Program-made: the position numbers and the translations under genes
Shown: positions 44,129 through 53,250 of the stretch, in pieces
How the letters are laid out: each line of letters begins with the position of its first letter
Numbering within the stretch: position 1 is the stretch's first letter
Notes under the pieces: generated by a model
Told to the model about the DNA's origin: nothing
The model's database searches: none
Seen by the model: only the letters and a program-made list of their open reading frames with translations
Assembly (NCBI GenBank): GCA_016235445.1
Contig: JACRLB010000039.1
Span: 1-64,000 of the forward strand
Direction: 5' to 3'
Source: Chloroflexota bacterium
Lineage (GTDB): Bacteria > Chloroflexota > Anaerolineae > Anaerolineales > Villigracilaceae
Length of the DNA: 64,000 bases

Positions 44129-45139
44129 TTACAGACTCTTCGCCATCTTCGCGGTGAGATCGGCGGTGCGGCAGGCGTAGCCCCATTCGTTGTCGTACCA
44201 GGCAACCACCTTGACCATGTTGCCGATGACGAGCGTATCCATGGCGCTGAACACAGACGAGAAGGTTGTGCCGCGCAGATCGGTGGAGACCAACGGTTCG
44301 TCGGTCACATCGAGGATGCCCTTCATCGAGCCGTTTGCATATTCAAGCATCGCGGCGCGGATATCTTCCTTGCTGGCTTCCTTGCCGAGGATGGCGGTGA
44401 AATCCACAACGGAAACGGTGGGCGTGGGAACGCGGAAAGCCATGCCGCCAAATTTGCCTTTGAGTTCGGGGATCACCAAACCGACCGCTTTTGCCGCGCC
44501 CGTTTCAGAAGGGACAATGTTCTGCCCGGCGGCGCGGGCATCACGCAAATCCTTCGCGCCCACATCCTGCAATTTTTGAGAATTGGTGTAAGCATGGACG
44601 GTGGTCAACATGCCTTTTTCGATTCCAAATTTATCGTTCAACACTTTTGCAACGGGAGCAAGACCATTGGTTGTGCAGGAAGCGTTCGAAACGATATTAT
44701 GTTTCGCAGGATCGTATTTTTCATCGTTCACGCCCAGTACGATGGTGATGTCTTCATTTTTGCCGGGGGCAGAAATGATAACCTTCTTCGCCCCGCCAGA
44801 TTCGATATGCGCCCTGGATTTGGTTGCATCTGCAAAGAAACCCGTGGACTCGATCACAATATCCACGCCCAATTCCTTCCACTTGATTGCGCCCGGGTCT
44901 TTTTCAGCGCTGACCGTCACGGTCTTGCCATCCACCACCAGGTTGCCATCTTTTACTTCAACTGTGCTGTCGAACGCGCCGTAGGTTGAATCATATTTCA
45001 AAAGATGCGCGTTTATCGCGGGGTCGAACAAATCATTCACCGCCACCACTTCAAGTTCATTTGGGTAGCGCTGTTTGATCGTGCGGAACACCAAACGACC
45101 GATGCGGCCAAATCCATTAATGCCAATTTTTACTGCCAT
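44129..45139 (-). CDS. gap: Glyceraldehyde-3-phosphate dehydrogenase
   Basis: Oxidises glyceraldehyde 3-phosphate with NAD. The 336-residue protein opens with the Rossmann motif [12 protein letters not shown], and has the active-site cysteine in SNASCTTN (about 150) and the late WYDNEWGY block. It is the phosphorylating type I enzyme. The start at 45139 follows GGAGG at 8 nt. It heads the gap-pgk pair and lies downstream of the YvcK-like gene, from which a 306-bp gap with a repeat separates it. Confidence 0.98.
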   Translation of the reverse strand: MAVKIGINGFGRIGRLVFRTIKQRYPNELEVVAVNDLFDPAINAHLLKYDSTYGAFDSTVEVKDGNLVVDGKTVTVSAEKDPGAIKWKELGVDIVIESTGFFADATKSRAHIESGGAKKVIISAPGKNEDITIVLGVNDEKYDPAKHNIVSNASCTTNGLAPVAKVLNDKFGIEKGMLTTVHAYTNSQKLQDVGAKDLRDARAAGQNIVPSETGAAKAVGLVIPELKGKFGGMAFRVPTPTVSVVDFTAILGKEASKEDIRAAMLEYANGSMKGILDVTDEPLVSTDLRGTTFSSVFSAMDTLVIGNMVKVVAWYDNEWGYACRTADLTAKMAKSL

Positions 45140-45330
45140 GGGAAAATCCTCCAATTAAAATATTTACCTCAGAGAAAAAATACTCTGGTGATTTGCAACG
45201 CCATGATTTTACTTCCATACAGCGGATTTGTGAATTTTATAACTGCTTGATTTTTTCAGATGAAAGTCACGATCAACAGAGCGCCTCCCACCCAGCCGAC
45301 AACTGATTCAGTTACGAAAGGCATTTTCTC

Positions 45331-45430
45331 ATTTGGGTGTGTTTCAAATGAGTTGAGGGATGGAACGTCCCGAAGGTTTTCCAGAAGGCTTGAGCCGTTT
45401 TTTTCAACCTTCGGGACGATTGTTTCAACT
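45331..45430. repeat. MITE-like palindromic element, truncated copy
   Basis: Closely matches 37872-37972, with ATTTGGGTGTGTTTCAAATG at the left end and the CGTCCCGAAGGTTT/AACCTTCGGGACG pair inside. The right terminal CACCCAAAT arm is missing. Apart from this element, I see nothing in the 306-bp gap 45155-45460 beyond the possible promoter region of gap. Confidence 0.8.
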
Positions 45431-45460
45431 GATTGTGGTTTTGTCAGTCTGCAAGCTGTC

Positions 45461-46783
45461 CTACGATAACGGCCCCGTTCTTTCGTAGAAAATATCCATG
45501 AGCGCCTGAGCGAGTTTTATCGAGTCGTGCCGCCAGGGATGGTCGTCATCCACGAGGTCGGCGCTATAGGTGCGCGAATCGGAGCGGGTCTTTTCATCTA
45601 CATGCACCCAGCGGGAATTCAAGTCCAGACTGCTTTCGTAATTATCATTGCAGAGAATAACATCGAACACATCGCCGCCCACATGCTCCTCCAAAGCGCG
45701 GATGTGGTCATGGCAGGTGAACGAGTCTGTTTCGCCGGACTGGGTGGCGATATTGCACACGTAAATTTTAACAGCGCGGCTGACGTGAATGCTGGCGAGC
45801 AGATCATGCACAAGCAAATTTGGCAAAAGGCTTGTATAAAGACTCCCTGGCCCAACCACAATGACCTCCGCATTCAAAAGCTCCTTAATCACAGGAGGGA
45901 AAGCGGGCGCATCGTCCGGCTCCAGCCACACGCGGCGGACACGCCCTGCCATTTCGGGAATCTTGCTCTCCCCTTCCACGCGGACTTCATTGAGCGAGTG
46001 CGGCAGTTCCATGCTGGCAACCAGTTTGACATCATGCAGGGTGGATGGAAGCACGCGCCCGTTGACAGAGAGCACGCGTCCTGACTCAACGACGGCTGAT
46101 TCGAAACTGCCTGTAATATCTGCCAACGCTGTGATAAAGAGATTGCCAAAGGAATGGCCTTCGAGGTCTGGCGAGCCGCTAAAGCGATATTGAAATAATT
46201 GAGCAAGCATGTCTTCGTCATTGGAAAGCGCGGCGAGGCAGTTGCGAATATCACCCGGCGGAAGAATGCCAAAGGTTTCACGCAAACGTCCGGAAGAGCC
46301 GCCATCATCCGCAACGGTGACAACGGCTGTGAGGTTGCCCGTGTGAGCCTTCAACCCGCGCAGTAATGTGGAAAGCCCATGCCCGCCGCCGATGGCGACA
46401 ATGCGCGGGCCGCGTTCGCGGCGCTGAAAACCTGTCAGCTGGTTGAACACGTCAGAGCCGGGGCGGATGAACGGTCTAAGCAAAGAGCGGTTGAGCTGGA
46501 TAATGCCATAGGCCACAAGCCAAATCCCCAATCCGCCAAAGAGGATGGCGCGCCAGATGCGGGGGATAAATCTTAAAGATGCATAGGAAAGAAAAGTGAG
46601 CAGGGCTGAGTCGGTTGAGTCGGTGCGGTACAAATCTATCAAGATAACCGCAAAGCCCAGGCCAAGCAGTGTGATTCCCACCATCACAAAAACGAACCAG
46701 CGTTTGATGCCCAGGCCGGGACGAAGCCAGCGGGGAAGGTCTCGCAGGGTCTGCCAGAATTGTGATAGCAGGTTCTTTTGCAT
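45461..46783 (-). CDS. YvcK/GlmR-like protein with N-terminal membrane domain
   Basis: A 440-residue protein. Two membrane helices (about 30-50 and 76-96) precede a CofD/YvcK domain with GGGHG (132-136), DDGGSSGRLR, PPGDIRNCL, and GPGSLYTSLLPNL. In Bacillus, YvcK binds UDP-GlcNAc and supports gluconeogenic growth and cell-wall precursor supply; it is a kinase substrate there. Most YvcK proteins are soluble, so the membrane part is a variation. The cluster with gap and pgk fits a role in carbon flux. Confidence 0.9.
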   Translation of the reverse strand: MQKNLLSQFWQTLRDLPRWLRPGLGIKRWFVFVMVGITLLGLGFAVILIDLYRTDSTDSALLTFLSYASLRFIPRIWRAILFGGLGIWLVAYGIIQLNRSLLRPFIRPGSDVFNQLTGFQRRERGPRIVAIGGGHGLSTLLRGLKAHTGNLTAVVTVADDGGSSGRLRETFGILPPGDIRNCLAALSNDEDMLAQLFQYRFSGSPDLEGHSFGNLFITALADITGSFESAVVESGRVLSVNGRVLPSTLHDVKLVASMELPHSLNEVRVEGESKIPEMAGRVRRVWLEPDDAPAFPPVIKELLNAEVIVVGPGSLYTSLLPNLLVHDLLASIHVSRAVKIYVCNIATQSGETDSFTCHDHIRALEEHVGGDVFDVILCNDNYESSLDLNSRWVHVDEKTRSDSRTYSADLVDDDHPWRHDSIKLAQALMDIFYERTGPLS

Positions 46784-46856
46784 GAAAAAGATGATAGCAG
46801 GGATGGATTAATGAGTCAAACCGTGTGCATGCAAAGGTTGTCAGCATTCCCCTTTT

Positions 46857-46953
46857 TCCCTCACCCCAAGTATGAAGACTTTTCCCGTGTCGACTCCCCC
46901 CTCTCCCTGAGGGACGTGTGCCCGTAGGGTAGAGGGCAGGGTGAGGGGTGTTC
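46857..46953. repeat. Degenerate CCCTCACCC repeat
   Basis: CCCTCACCCCA at the left and CAGGGTGAGGGGTG at the right end close a unit with CCCCTCTCCCTGAGGGA inside. It is a diverged relative of the repeats at 25640, 32172 and 35168, within the gene-free stretch 46784-47282. Confidence 0.65.
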
Positions 46954-47049
46954 ACAGCCCAGCGAACAATCTACCTCCCCTGACTATACTGTGCGCGGTT
47001 ACAAATTGCGGTTTTCTGCCGCCCGTTTCGCGGGGATAAATCCCCTGCT

Positions 47050-47160
47050 CAGTACATGCAAGTCCGCTAAAGCGGACTCAAACCAGTCGGCTTCAGCCGA
47101 CTTCAACGTACTGCCCACAGGGGGCTGTGCCAGGCAGGGCTTTGCGAAGCACCCTGTGGG
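47050..47160. repeat. Two adjacent three-way-junction elements
   Basis: Element 1: CAGTAC (47050-47055) pairs with GTACTG (47108-47113) around hairpins AGTCCGCT-AA-AGCGGACT (47061-47078) and AGTCGGCT-TC-AGCCGACT (47085-47102). Element 2: CCCACAGGG (47114-47122) pairs with CCCTGTGGG (47152-47160) around a GGC/GCC stem and a GCTTTGCGAAGC hairpin. The two touch with no gap. No gene is seen in 46784-47282. Confidence 0.7.
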
Positions 47161-47269
47161 TCAGCCCGCCGAATCCCTGTTGAATAAAAGCGCAGTTCCT
47201 GACCGCGCCCAGTATACCTTTGCTTGCACACGTCAAACCACGCAAGAAGGCCGGGAAAGATCGTTACGG

Positions 47270-47275
47270 TATAAT
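47270..47275 (+). promoter_or_regulatory. -10 box for glucokinase, probably leaderless
   Basis: TATAAT ends 7 nt before the ATG at 47283. No -35 consensus and no Shine-Dalgarno are visible, so the start point should fall on or next to the ATG. Confidence 0.5.
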
Positions 47276-47282
47276 TGTGCTT

Positions 47283-48221
47283 ATGCCCACAATCGTAGCG
47301 GTTGACATCGGCGGCACCCAAATGCGTGCCGCTTCTTATACCTCTGAAAAGCTCAAACCCATCAAGCAGAAGAAAATAGCCACCCTTGCATCTGAGCCTG
47401 GCGGGTTGGAGCGTCTCACGCAGGTTATCGAGGAAGTTTGGCCGACCGGTGATAAGGTGGAAGCGATTGGGTTGGGGTCGCCAGGTCCACTGGACCCGCA
47501 TACGGGGTATTTGCTTGCGCCGCCCAATAACCCGGAATGGCATAATTTTCCACTCGCTCCAAATGTCTCCAAACATTTTGGGGTGAATGCCTATCTCGAT
47601 AATGATGCCAACCTGGCCGGGCTGGCGGAATATCGCTTTGGAGCGGGCAAGGGACATCACAATATTCTGTATATTACCGTCAGCACAGGGATTGGAGCTG
47701 GCGTTATTATCGAAGACAGGTTGTTGCAGGGGTATCACGGCCTTGCGGCAGAGTTGGGGCATATTATCATCGACATCAACGGCCCGCCATGTTCGTGCGG
47801 TTTTAATGGGCATCTTGAATCATTTTCGTCCGGGCCTGCCATAGTGAGGTATGTGCTTGGGGAACTGAAATCAGGCGTCGGGTCGAGTTTGAAGCGGGAG
47901 GGTGTCATCACAGCGCGGGACGTGGCGGAGGCCGCCCATCAAGGGGATGCGCTTGCGATCAAGGCTTATCAGCGGGCGGGGGAATATCTTGGGATCGGGG
48001 TGGCTTCACTGCTCCATGCGTTTGACCCGTCCATTGTGATCTTTGGCGGAGGGGTTTCACAGGTTGGCAGTTTGTTGTTCGATACGTTTCATGCCAGTTT
48101 GAAAAAGCATGTGTTTCATCCGCGCTATTTGGAAGGGCTGGTGATTACAAAAGCCGAATTGGGAGATGACGCAGGCCTGCTGGGCGCGCGCGCATTGGCG
48201 GAGATGAAATTGCAAAAATAG
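47283..48221 (+). CDS. ROK family glucokinase
   Basis: A 312-residue sugar kinase. The ATP-binding DIGGTQ (8-13), the substrate segment LDNDANLAGLAEY, STGIGAG and the ROK zinc motif GPPCSCGFNGHLE are all visible. It most likely phosphorylates glucose with ATP, feeding the glycolytic genes encoded on the opposite strand, although other hexoses are possible for ROK kinases. A longer form from 47220 is open but includes the -10 box and is rejected. Confidence 0.9.
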   Translation: MPTIVAVDIGGTQMRAASYTSEKLKPIKQKKIATLASEPGGLERLTQVIEEVWPTGDKVEAIGLGSPGPLDPHTGYLLAPPNNPEWHNFPLAPNVSKHFGVNAYLDNDANLAGLAEYRFGAGKGHHNILYITVSTGIGAGVIIEDRLLQGYHGLAAELGHIIIDINGPPCSCGFNGHLESFSSGPAIVRYVLGELKSGVGSSLKREGVITARDVAEAAHQGDALAIKAYQRAGEYLGIGVASLLHAFDPSIVIFGGGVSQVGSLLFDTFHASLKKHVFHPRYLEGLVITKAELGDDAGLLGARALAEMKLQK

Positions 48222-48242
48222 ATTCCCCCCCCTAAAAAAATA

Positions 48243-48350
48243 TTCTCTACCGTACATTTTCCTCGCAAAGAAACCCTAAAGGTCTTTTCGGTGAATCAGG
48301 AATCTGCGAGGGAAAAGGAGACCTTTAGGGTTTGAGTGTACGGTAGAGAA
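48243..48350. repeat. Nested palindrome between glucokinase and aminotransferase genes
   Basis: TTCTCTACCGTACA (48243-48256) pairs with TGTACGGTAGAGAA (48337-48350). Inside, AAACCCTAAAGGTCT (48271-48285) pairs with AGACCTTTAGGGTTT (48319-48333), and CTCGCA pairs with TGCGAG. Both main arm pairs are perfect. Confidence 0.8.
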
Positions 48351-48434
48351 AAAAATATACAATTTGTCCTTCGACTACGCCGCAAAAAAAGAGCGTGCGG
48401 CTTCGCTCAGGACGAAAAAACACAAGGAGAATGT

Positions 48435-49757
48435 ATGACCAAATCGAATTTACCTGGCCCAAAGGCCAGGGCAATGATAGAGCGGGATCATAAAGTGATC
48501 TCGCCTTCTTATCCCAGGGGCTATCCGTTTGTGATGGATCATGGAAAAGGCAGTGAAGTTTGGGATGTGGACGGGAATCGCTTTTTGGATTTCATGGGAG
48601 GAATTGCCGTGGTATCCACTGGATATTCACACCCAAAAGTTGTGAAAGCCATTCAGGAACAGGCTGAAAAATTTATTCATATTTCATCGGACTTTTATCA
48701 CGAGAATTGGATTCGCCTTGCGGAGAAGCTGGATGAGATTGCGCCATTCAAAGAGGATGCACTTTCATTCATGACCAACTCAGGTACCGAAGCTGTTGAA
48801 ACCGCAATCAAACTGGCGCGCTATCACACCAGGCGCACAAATTTCATCGGCTTCACGGGCGCGTTCCACGGGCGCACCATGGGAGCGGTGACCTTTACCG
48901 CCAGCAAGGCAAAGTATCACGGCGGCTTCTACCCGCTGATGAACGGCGTGACTCATGCGCCATTCCCGAACCCGTACCGCCCGGTGCTCGAAAGACGCAA
49001 AGGCGAAGACTATGGCGAGGCCGTGGTGCGCTACATCGAAGAGGAAATCCTTGCGCAAATTTTGCCGCCAAAAGATGTGGCGGGCATTTTGGTTGAAACC
49101 ATCCAGGGTGAAGGCGGATACATTGTCCCGCCCGATGGGTTTTACCCCGCGTTACGGAAACTGTGCGACAAGCATGGAATTTTGATGATCCTCGATGAAG
49201 TGCAGTCTGGCATGGGACGCACAGGCAGGTGGTGGGCAATCGAGCATTTCGGCGTCGAGCCAGACATCATCACTTCTGCAAAAGGCATTGCCTCGGGGAT
49301 GCCGCTGGGCGCATGTGTTGCGCGCAAATCGGTGATGGATTGGGAGATCGGCACGCATGGCAACACCTACGGCGGCAACCCCATCTCCTGCGCCGCGTCC
49401 CTTGCGACGATTGATCTGATCGAAAAAGAGTTCATGCAGAACGCAAAGGAAGTGGGAGAATATGCAATGGATGCGCTCGAAGAAATCAAGGCGCGCCATC
49501 CCAGCATTGGAGAAGTGCGCGGCAAAGGCTTGATGATCGGCGTGGAATTTGTAAAAGATCGCGAGACCAAAGAACCCGCTCACGACTTGACAGAACGCGT
49601 TGTGGAACTCGGATATGAGCGTGGCTTGCTGATGCTATCCTGCGGCAAGAGCGTCATCCGCATTGCGCCGCCGCTGGCGATCACCAAAACCGAAATGGAT
49701 GAAGGCTTGAAATTGTTCGAGGAAGCAGTGACGATGGCGGAGAAGGAAGTGGTGTAG
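48435..49757 (+). CDS. Class III aminotransferase (4-aminobutyrate/ornithine type)
   Basis: A 440-residue PLP enzyme of the acetylornithine/GABA/ornithine aminotransferase family. Visible: GSEVWDVDGNRFLDFMGGIAV-type opening (about 36-56), NSGTEAVE (PLP phosphate), GAFHGRT, ILDEVQSGMGRTG and the Schiff-base Lys in TSAKGIASGMPLG. The substrate cannot be read from sequence; the length and GxxxGRT pattern are closest to GABA or short-chain omega-amino acid enzymes. The start at 48435 follows AAGGAG at 6 nt. It stands alone between palindromes. Confidence 0.88.
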   Translation: MTKSNLPGPKARAMIERDHKVISPSYPRGYPFVMDHGKGSEVWDVDGNRFLDFMGGIAVVSTGYSHPKVVKAIQEQAEKFIHISSDFYHENWIRLAEKLDEIAPFKEDALSFMTNSGTEAVETAIKLARYHTRRTNFIGFTGAFHGRTMGAVTFTASKAKYHGGFYPLMNGVTHAPFPNPYRPVLERRKGEDYGEAVVRYIEEEILAQILPPKDVAGILVETIQGEGGYIVPPDGFYPALRKLCDKHGILMILDEVQSGMGRTGRWWAIEHFGVEPDIITSAKGIASGMPLGACVARKSVMDWEIGTHGNTYGGNPISCAASLATIDLIEKEFMQNAKEVGEYAMDALEEIKARHPSIGEVRGKGLMIGVEFVKDRETKEPAHDLTERVVELGYERGLLMLSCGKSVIRIAPPLAITKTEMDEGLKLFEEAVTMAEKEVV

Positions 49758-49782
49758 GGCGAGACTAGCGGCTAACACACGA

Positions 49783-49791
49783 TGATAAAAT
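49783..49791 (+). promoter_or_regulatory. Extended -10 box for the GAF/PAS histidine kinase
   Basis: TGA-TAAAAT ends 8 nt before the ATG at 49800, with no Shine-Dalgarno in between. It is consistent with a leaderless mRNA. Confidence 0.45.
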
Positions 49792-49799
49792 AACAACCC

Positions 49800-51350
49800 A
49801 TGTCCATCATCCCCTCCATGCTGCCGGACTTTCGCGTCCGTCAAAGAGACTACCTGCTCGAAATCTCGCGCGCCCTCACCCAGGAACTTGACCTGGAAAA
49901 ATTACTGGCGCGCATTTTGCGGATTTCGATTGAAATGCTCGCGGGCCAGGCGGGACTGATTGCGCTCAAACTACCCGACGGCTGGCGCGTCGCAACGGCA
50001 CACGGCATCGCCCCGGCATTTCTCTCCTACCTAACCCCACTCCTCGCCGAGGAAAAAGTCCGCGAGCTGGATGTGCGCGAACTCAACCGCATGTTGAAAG
50101 AACTGACCTACACCGCCAGCATGGGACTGCTCAACGGCACAGGCCTGCCCCTCGCCGCCCATGGACAAGTCATCGGCGTGATCTTCATCTTCCGCAATTA
50201 CGCAGACCTGTTCACCCCAAACGACCGCATCCTCCTGCAATCCTTTGCAGACCAGGCCGCCATCGCCGTTTTCAACGCCCAGCTTTATGGGCAAGTCACC
50301 TATGAAAAGAAGCGCCTCGACGCACTGCTTGATTCTGCCGCAGACGGCATCCTCATTTTGGATGCAGATTTAAATATCGAACGGTGCAATGGCGCATTTG
50401 AAAAATTCTTCGGTGAAACCCGCGAAGAGATCGTGGGGAAAAATCACAAAGAGATCATCAAGTGGAAGAAAGAACCGAACGGCAAAACACTTGAAGAATC
50501 CGTTACGATGGGCTGGCCGCTCACCCCGAATGCCGCTTTATATGTGGAAGGCGATCTCAAACGTCCGTTGCCGCCGCCACTGCCTGTGGGCATTACCTAC
50601 GCTCCGCTTCTATCTGAAGAAAACAAGCTACGGAATATCATCGTCAGCGTGCGGGATATTACCCATTTCAGGACCGCCGACGAACTAAAAGCAACCTTCA
50701 TTTCAATCGTCAGCCATGAACTGCGCACGCCTGTTGCGTTGATCAAAGGCTATGCCTCCACCCTGCGGCGCGATGATGCCAAATGGGACAAGCACACCAT
50801 CAGCGATTCGCTGGCAGTCATCGAAGAGGAAGCGGATCGTTTATCCAAGATGATCGATGATCTGCTGGATGCCTCACGTCTGCAAGCAGGAGGCCTCAGC
50901 TTGAATCATGCCGATGTAACACTGCCCAGCCTTGCGTTAAGAGTGACCGAGCGTTTTGCGTCGCAATCGCCCAGGCATCGACTCGTCACAGATTTTCCCG
51001 CAAATTTTCCAGTCATCCTCGGCGATGAAAATCGTTTGGAGCAGGTCGTTTCAAATCTTGTGTCGAATGCTTTGAAGTATGCATCCGAAGGCGAGATAAA
51101 GGTCAGCGGCACGGTGCGCCCCGAACAGGTGATCGTTTGCGTGAGCGACGAAGGGACGGGGATCGACGCCAAGGATATCCCGCACATCTTCGACCGTTTC
51201 TACCGCTCGACGAATGCCGTGAAGCAAACCAAAGGCGCAGGGCTTGGGCTTTATCTTGCGCGCGCCATCGTCGAAGCGCACGGCGGACGCATCTGGGCGG
51301 ATGCTTCGACAGATTCTGGGGCGAGGATTTGTTTCTCACTTCCACGTTAG
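49800..51350 (+). CDS. GAF-PAS sensor histidine kinase
   Basis: A 516-residue cytosolic kinase. GAF domain (about 18-165), PAS domain (about 172-300; ERCNGAFEKFFG), HisKA with the phospho-accepting His in VSHELRTPVALIKGY, then HATPase_c with N-box NLVSNALKYA, G1 DEGTGI and G2 GAGLGLYLAR. No membrane segment and no adjacent regulator gene. It probably senses an intracellular ligand or redox state through the GAF or PAS domain. Confidence 0.92.
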   Translation: MSIIPSMLPDFRVRQRDYLLEISRALTQELDLEKLLARILRISIEMLAGQAGLIALKLPDGWRVATAHGIAPAFLSYLTPLLAEEKVRELDVRELNRMLKELTYTASMGLLNGTGLPLAAHGQVIGVIFIFRNYADLFTPNDRILLQSFADQAAIAVFNAQLYGQVTYEKKRLDALLDSAADGILILDADLNIERCNGAFEKFFGETREEIVGKNHKEIIKWKKEPNGKTLEESVTMGWPLTPNAALYVEGDLKRPLPPPLPVGITYAPLLSEENKLRNIIVSVRDITHFRTADELKATFISIVSHELRTPVALIKGYASTLRRDDAKWDKHTISDSLAVIEEEADRLSKMIDDLLDASRLQAGGLSLNHADVTLPSLALRVTERFASQSPRHRLVTDFPANFPVILGDENRLEQVVSNLVSNALKYASEGEIKVSGTVRPEQVIVCVSDEGTGIDAKDIPHIFDRFYRSTNAVKQTKGAGLGLYLARAIVEAHGGRIWADASTDSGARICFSLPR

Positions 51351-51388
51351 TTCACGGGAAACCGCGAGGGTTGCCCCTGCCTGCCAAA

Positions 51389-51397
51389 TGGTAAAAT
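51389..51397 (+). promoter_or_regulatory. Extended -10 promoter for pepF
   Basis: TGG-TAAAAT within AAATGGTAAAAT, the same string as at 7655-7666 and 36888-36899. Here a leader of about 26 nt with AAGGA at 8 nt from the ATG follows, so this mRNA is not leaderless. Confidence 0.45.
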
Positions 51398-51429
51398 GAA
51401 CCCGCAAACCAAAACAAAAGGATAAACGC

Positions 51430-53238
51430 ATGGCTACAACAATTCCACTACGCAATAAAGTCAACAAGAAATATACATGGAACGCCGAAAGTGTTTATAA
51501 ATCGCAAAAGGAATGGGAAGCCGCATTAAAGGCGGTTATGAACGACATTCCCAAAGTAAAGAAGTTTGAAGGAAAGCTCAGCGAAAGTTCCACCACCCTG
51601 TTGAAGGGATATACAGCCATCGAAGATATAATTCTCCGCGCGCAGACTGTGTTTATGTACGCTCAATTCTCCTACGCCGTAGACACGACGAACCAGTCTG
51701 CTGGAGCCATGATCGGCAAGGCGCAGGGCATGTACGGTCAGGTGGCCGCGGCAGTTTCTTTTCTTAACCCTGAACTGCTTAAGATTGGCAGGAAAAAACT
51801 CAACGCGTGGATGAAAGAAAATAAAAAGCTGGCCGTTTACAACCAGGCCATTGATGATCTCTTCCGCCAGCAGGCGCATGTGCGCTCTGGTGAAGTGGAG
51901 GAAATCCTCGGCATGTTGGGCGATCCGTTTGGCGGGCCTTCGACCAGTACCAGCATGTTGGTGAATGCCGATTTCAAATTCGCTCCCGCTGTGGACAGCA
52001 AAGGCAAAAAACACGATGTAACTCAGGGCAATTTTTACTCCACCCTGTTGGAGCATCCTGACCGCAAAGTCCGCCAGAGCGCCTTTGAAAGTTACCACGA
52101 CAAGCATATCGAATTCAAGAACACACTTGCCACCAATCTTTCCAGCTCCATCAGCGCCAATGTGTTCAACATGCGCGCGCGCAAGTTCGATACCACCCTC
52201 TCGGCCTCTCTGTTCAACAACAACATTCCCGAAGAAGTATTCCACAACCTGATCAACACCTTCACGAAAAAATTACCCGTCTGGCATCGCTACTTTGAGA
52301 TTCGGCGCAAGGCGTTAGGGCTGAAAGAAATTCAATACTTCGACATGTGGGCGCCGATTGCGAAAAAGAAAACCACCCTCTCCTACGAGAAGGCCGTGGA
52401 TTTGATCAGCGACAGCCTCGCTCCGCTGGGCAGGGATTATGTGAACACTCTCCGCCAGGGTTGTCTGAAAGACCGCTGGGTGGATTCAACTGCAAACCAG
52501 GGCAAGATGAACGGCGCATTTTCCTACGGCGCTCCAAAAACTCATCCTTTCATCATGATGTCTTTTACGAATGACATCGGCAGTATGAGCACGCTCGCGC
52601 ACGAACTGGGTCATTCCATGCACTCGTATCTCACCTGGCAGAATCAGCCGCTGGCTTATTCTGGCTATTCACTCTTCGTGGCGGAGGTTGCTTCAAACTT
52701 CAACCAGGCTATGATGCGCGGTCACTTGCTCAAGACCATCACCGACAAGAACTTCCTGATCTCGTTGATCGAAGAAGCGGTCGGCGGTAACTTCTTTCGG
52801 TATTTCTTCCAGATGCCGACCCTGGCGCGCTTCGAACTGGAGACTCATCAACGGGCAGAGCGCGGCGAACCTTTGACAGCCGATTCAATGCAAAATCTGA
52901 TGGCTGATCTGTTTACCGAGGGATTTGGCCCCAAGGTGAAGATCGATCGTCCCCGCGTGGGCATGGTCTGGTCTACGTTTAGCCACCTCTTCGCGGATTA
53001 TTACGTCTATGCTTATGCCACGGGTATTTCTGGCGCGCACGCCCTCTCAGGCAGAATCCTTCGCAACGAACCCAACGCTGTAGAAAATTATCTAGGCTTC
53101 CTCAAGTCTGGCTCGTCTGTCTATCCGCTGGATGTGCTCAACAAAGCAGGCGTAGACCTGACCACTCCAAAAGCCGTCGAAGAGACCTTTGCCGTGATGG
53201 AAAGTTATATTGATCGGCTGGAAGAGTTGGTCGGCTAG
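51430..53238 (+). CDS. pepF: Oligoendopeptidase F (M3 family)
   Basis: A 602-residue cytoplasmic zinc peptidase that cleaves short peptides. The zinc motif HELGH is at 391-395 and the third ligand Glu419 lies in FVAEVASNF. The length and the YGAPKTHPFI, TDIGS-like NDIGSM and FYYYVYATG-like YYVYAYATG segments fit the PepF subfamily. It is expressed from an extended -10 promoter with a normal ribosome site. Confidence 0.95.
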   Translation: MATTIPLRNKVNKKYTWNAESVYKSQKEWEAALKAVMNDIPKVKKFEGKLSESSTTLLKGYTAIEDIILRAQTVFMYAQFSYAVDTTNQSAGAMIGKAQGMYGQVAAAVSFLNPELLKIGRKKLNAWMKENKKLAVYNQAIDDLFRQQAHVRSGEVEEILGMLGDPFGGPSTSTSMLVNADFKFAPAVDSKGKKHDVTQGNFYSTLLEHPDRKVRQSAFESYHDKHIEFKNTLATNLSSSISANVFNMRARKFDTTLSASLFNNNIPEEVFHNLINTFTKKLPVWHRYFEIRRKALGLKEIQYFDMWAPIAKKKTTLSYEKAVDLISDSLAPLGRDYVNTLRQGCLKDRWVDSTANQGKMNGAFSYGAPKTHPFIMMSFTNDIGSMSTLAHELGHSMHSYLTWQNQPLAYSGYSLFVAEVASNFNQAMMRGHLLKTITDKNFLISLIEEAVGGNFFRYFFQMPTLARFELETHQRAERGEPLTADSMQNLMADLFTEGFGPKVKIDRPRVGMVWSTFSHLFADYYVYAYATGISGAHALSGRILRNEPNAVENYLGFLKSGSSVYPLDVLNKAGVDLTTPKAVEETFAVMESYIDRLEELVG

Positions 53239-53250
53239 TTTGTATTATGC

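Noticed and set aside
44036-44989. Open frame of 317 codons on the plus strand opposite gap
   Set aside because: gap on the other strand has all its catalytic motifs; this frame is a shadow.
51526-52245. Open frame of 239 codons opposite pepF
   Set aside because: Antisense shadow; no ribosome site or motif.
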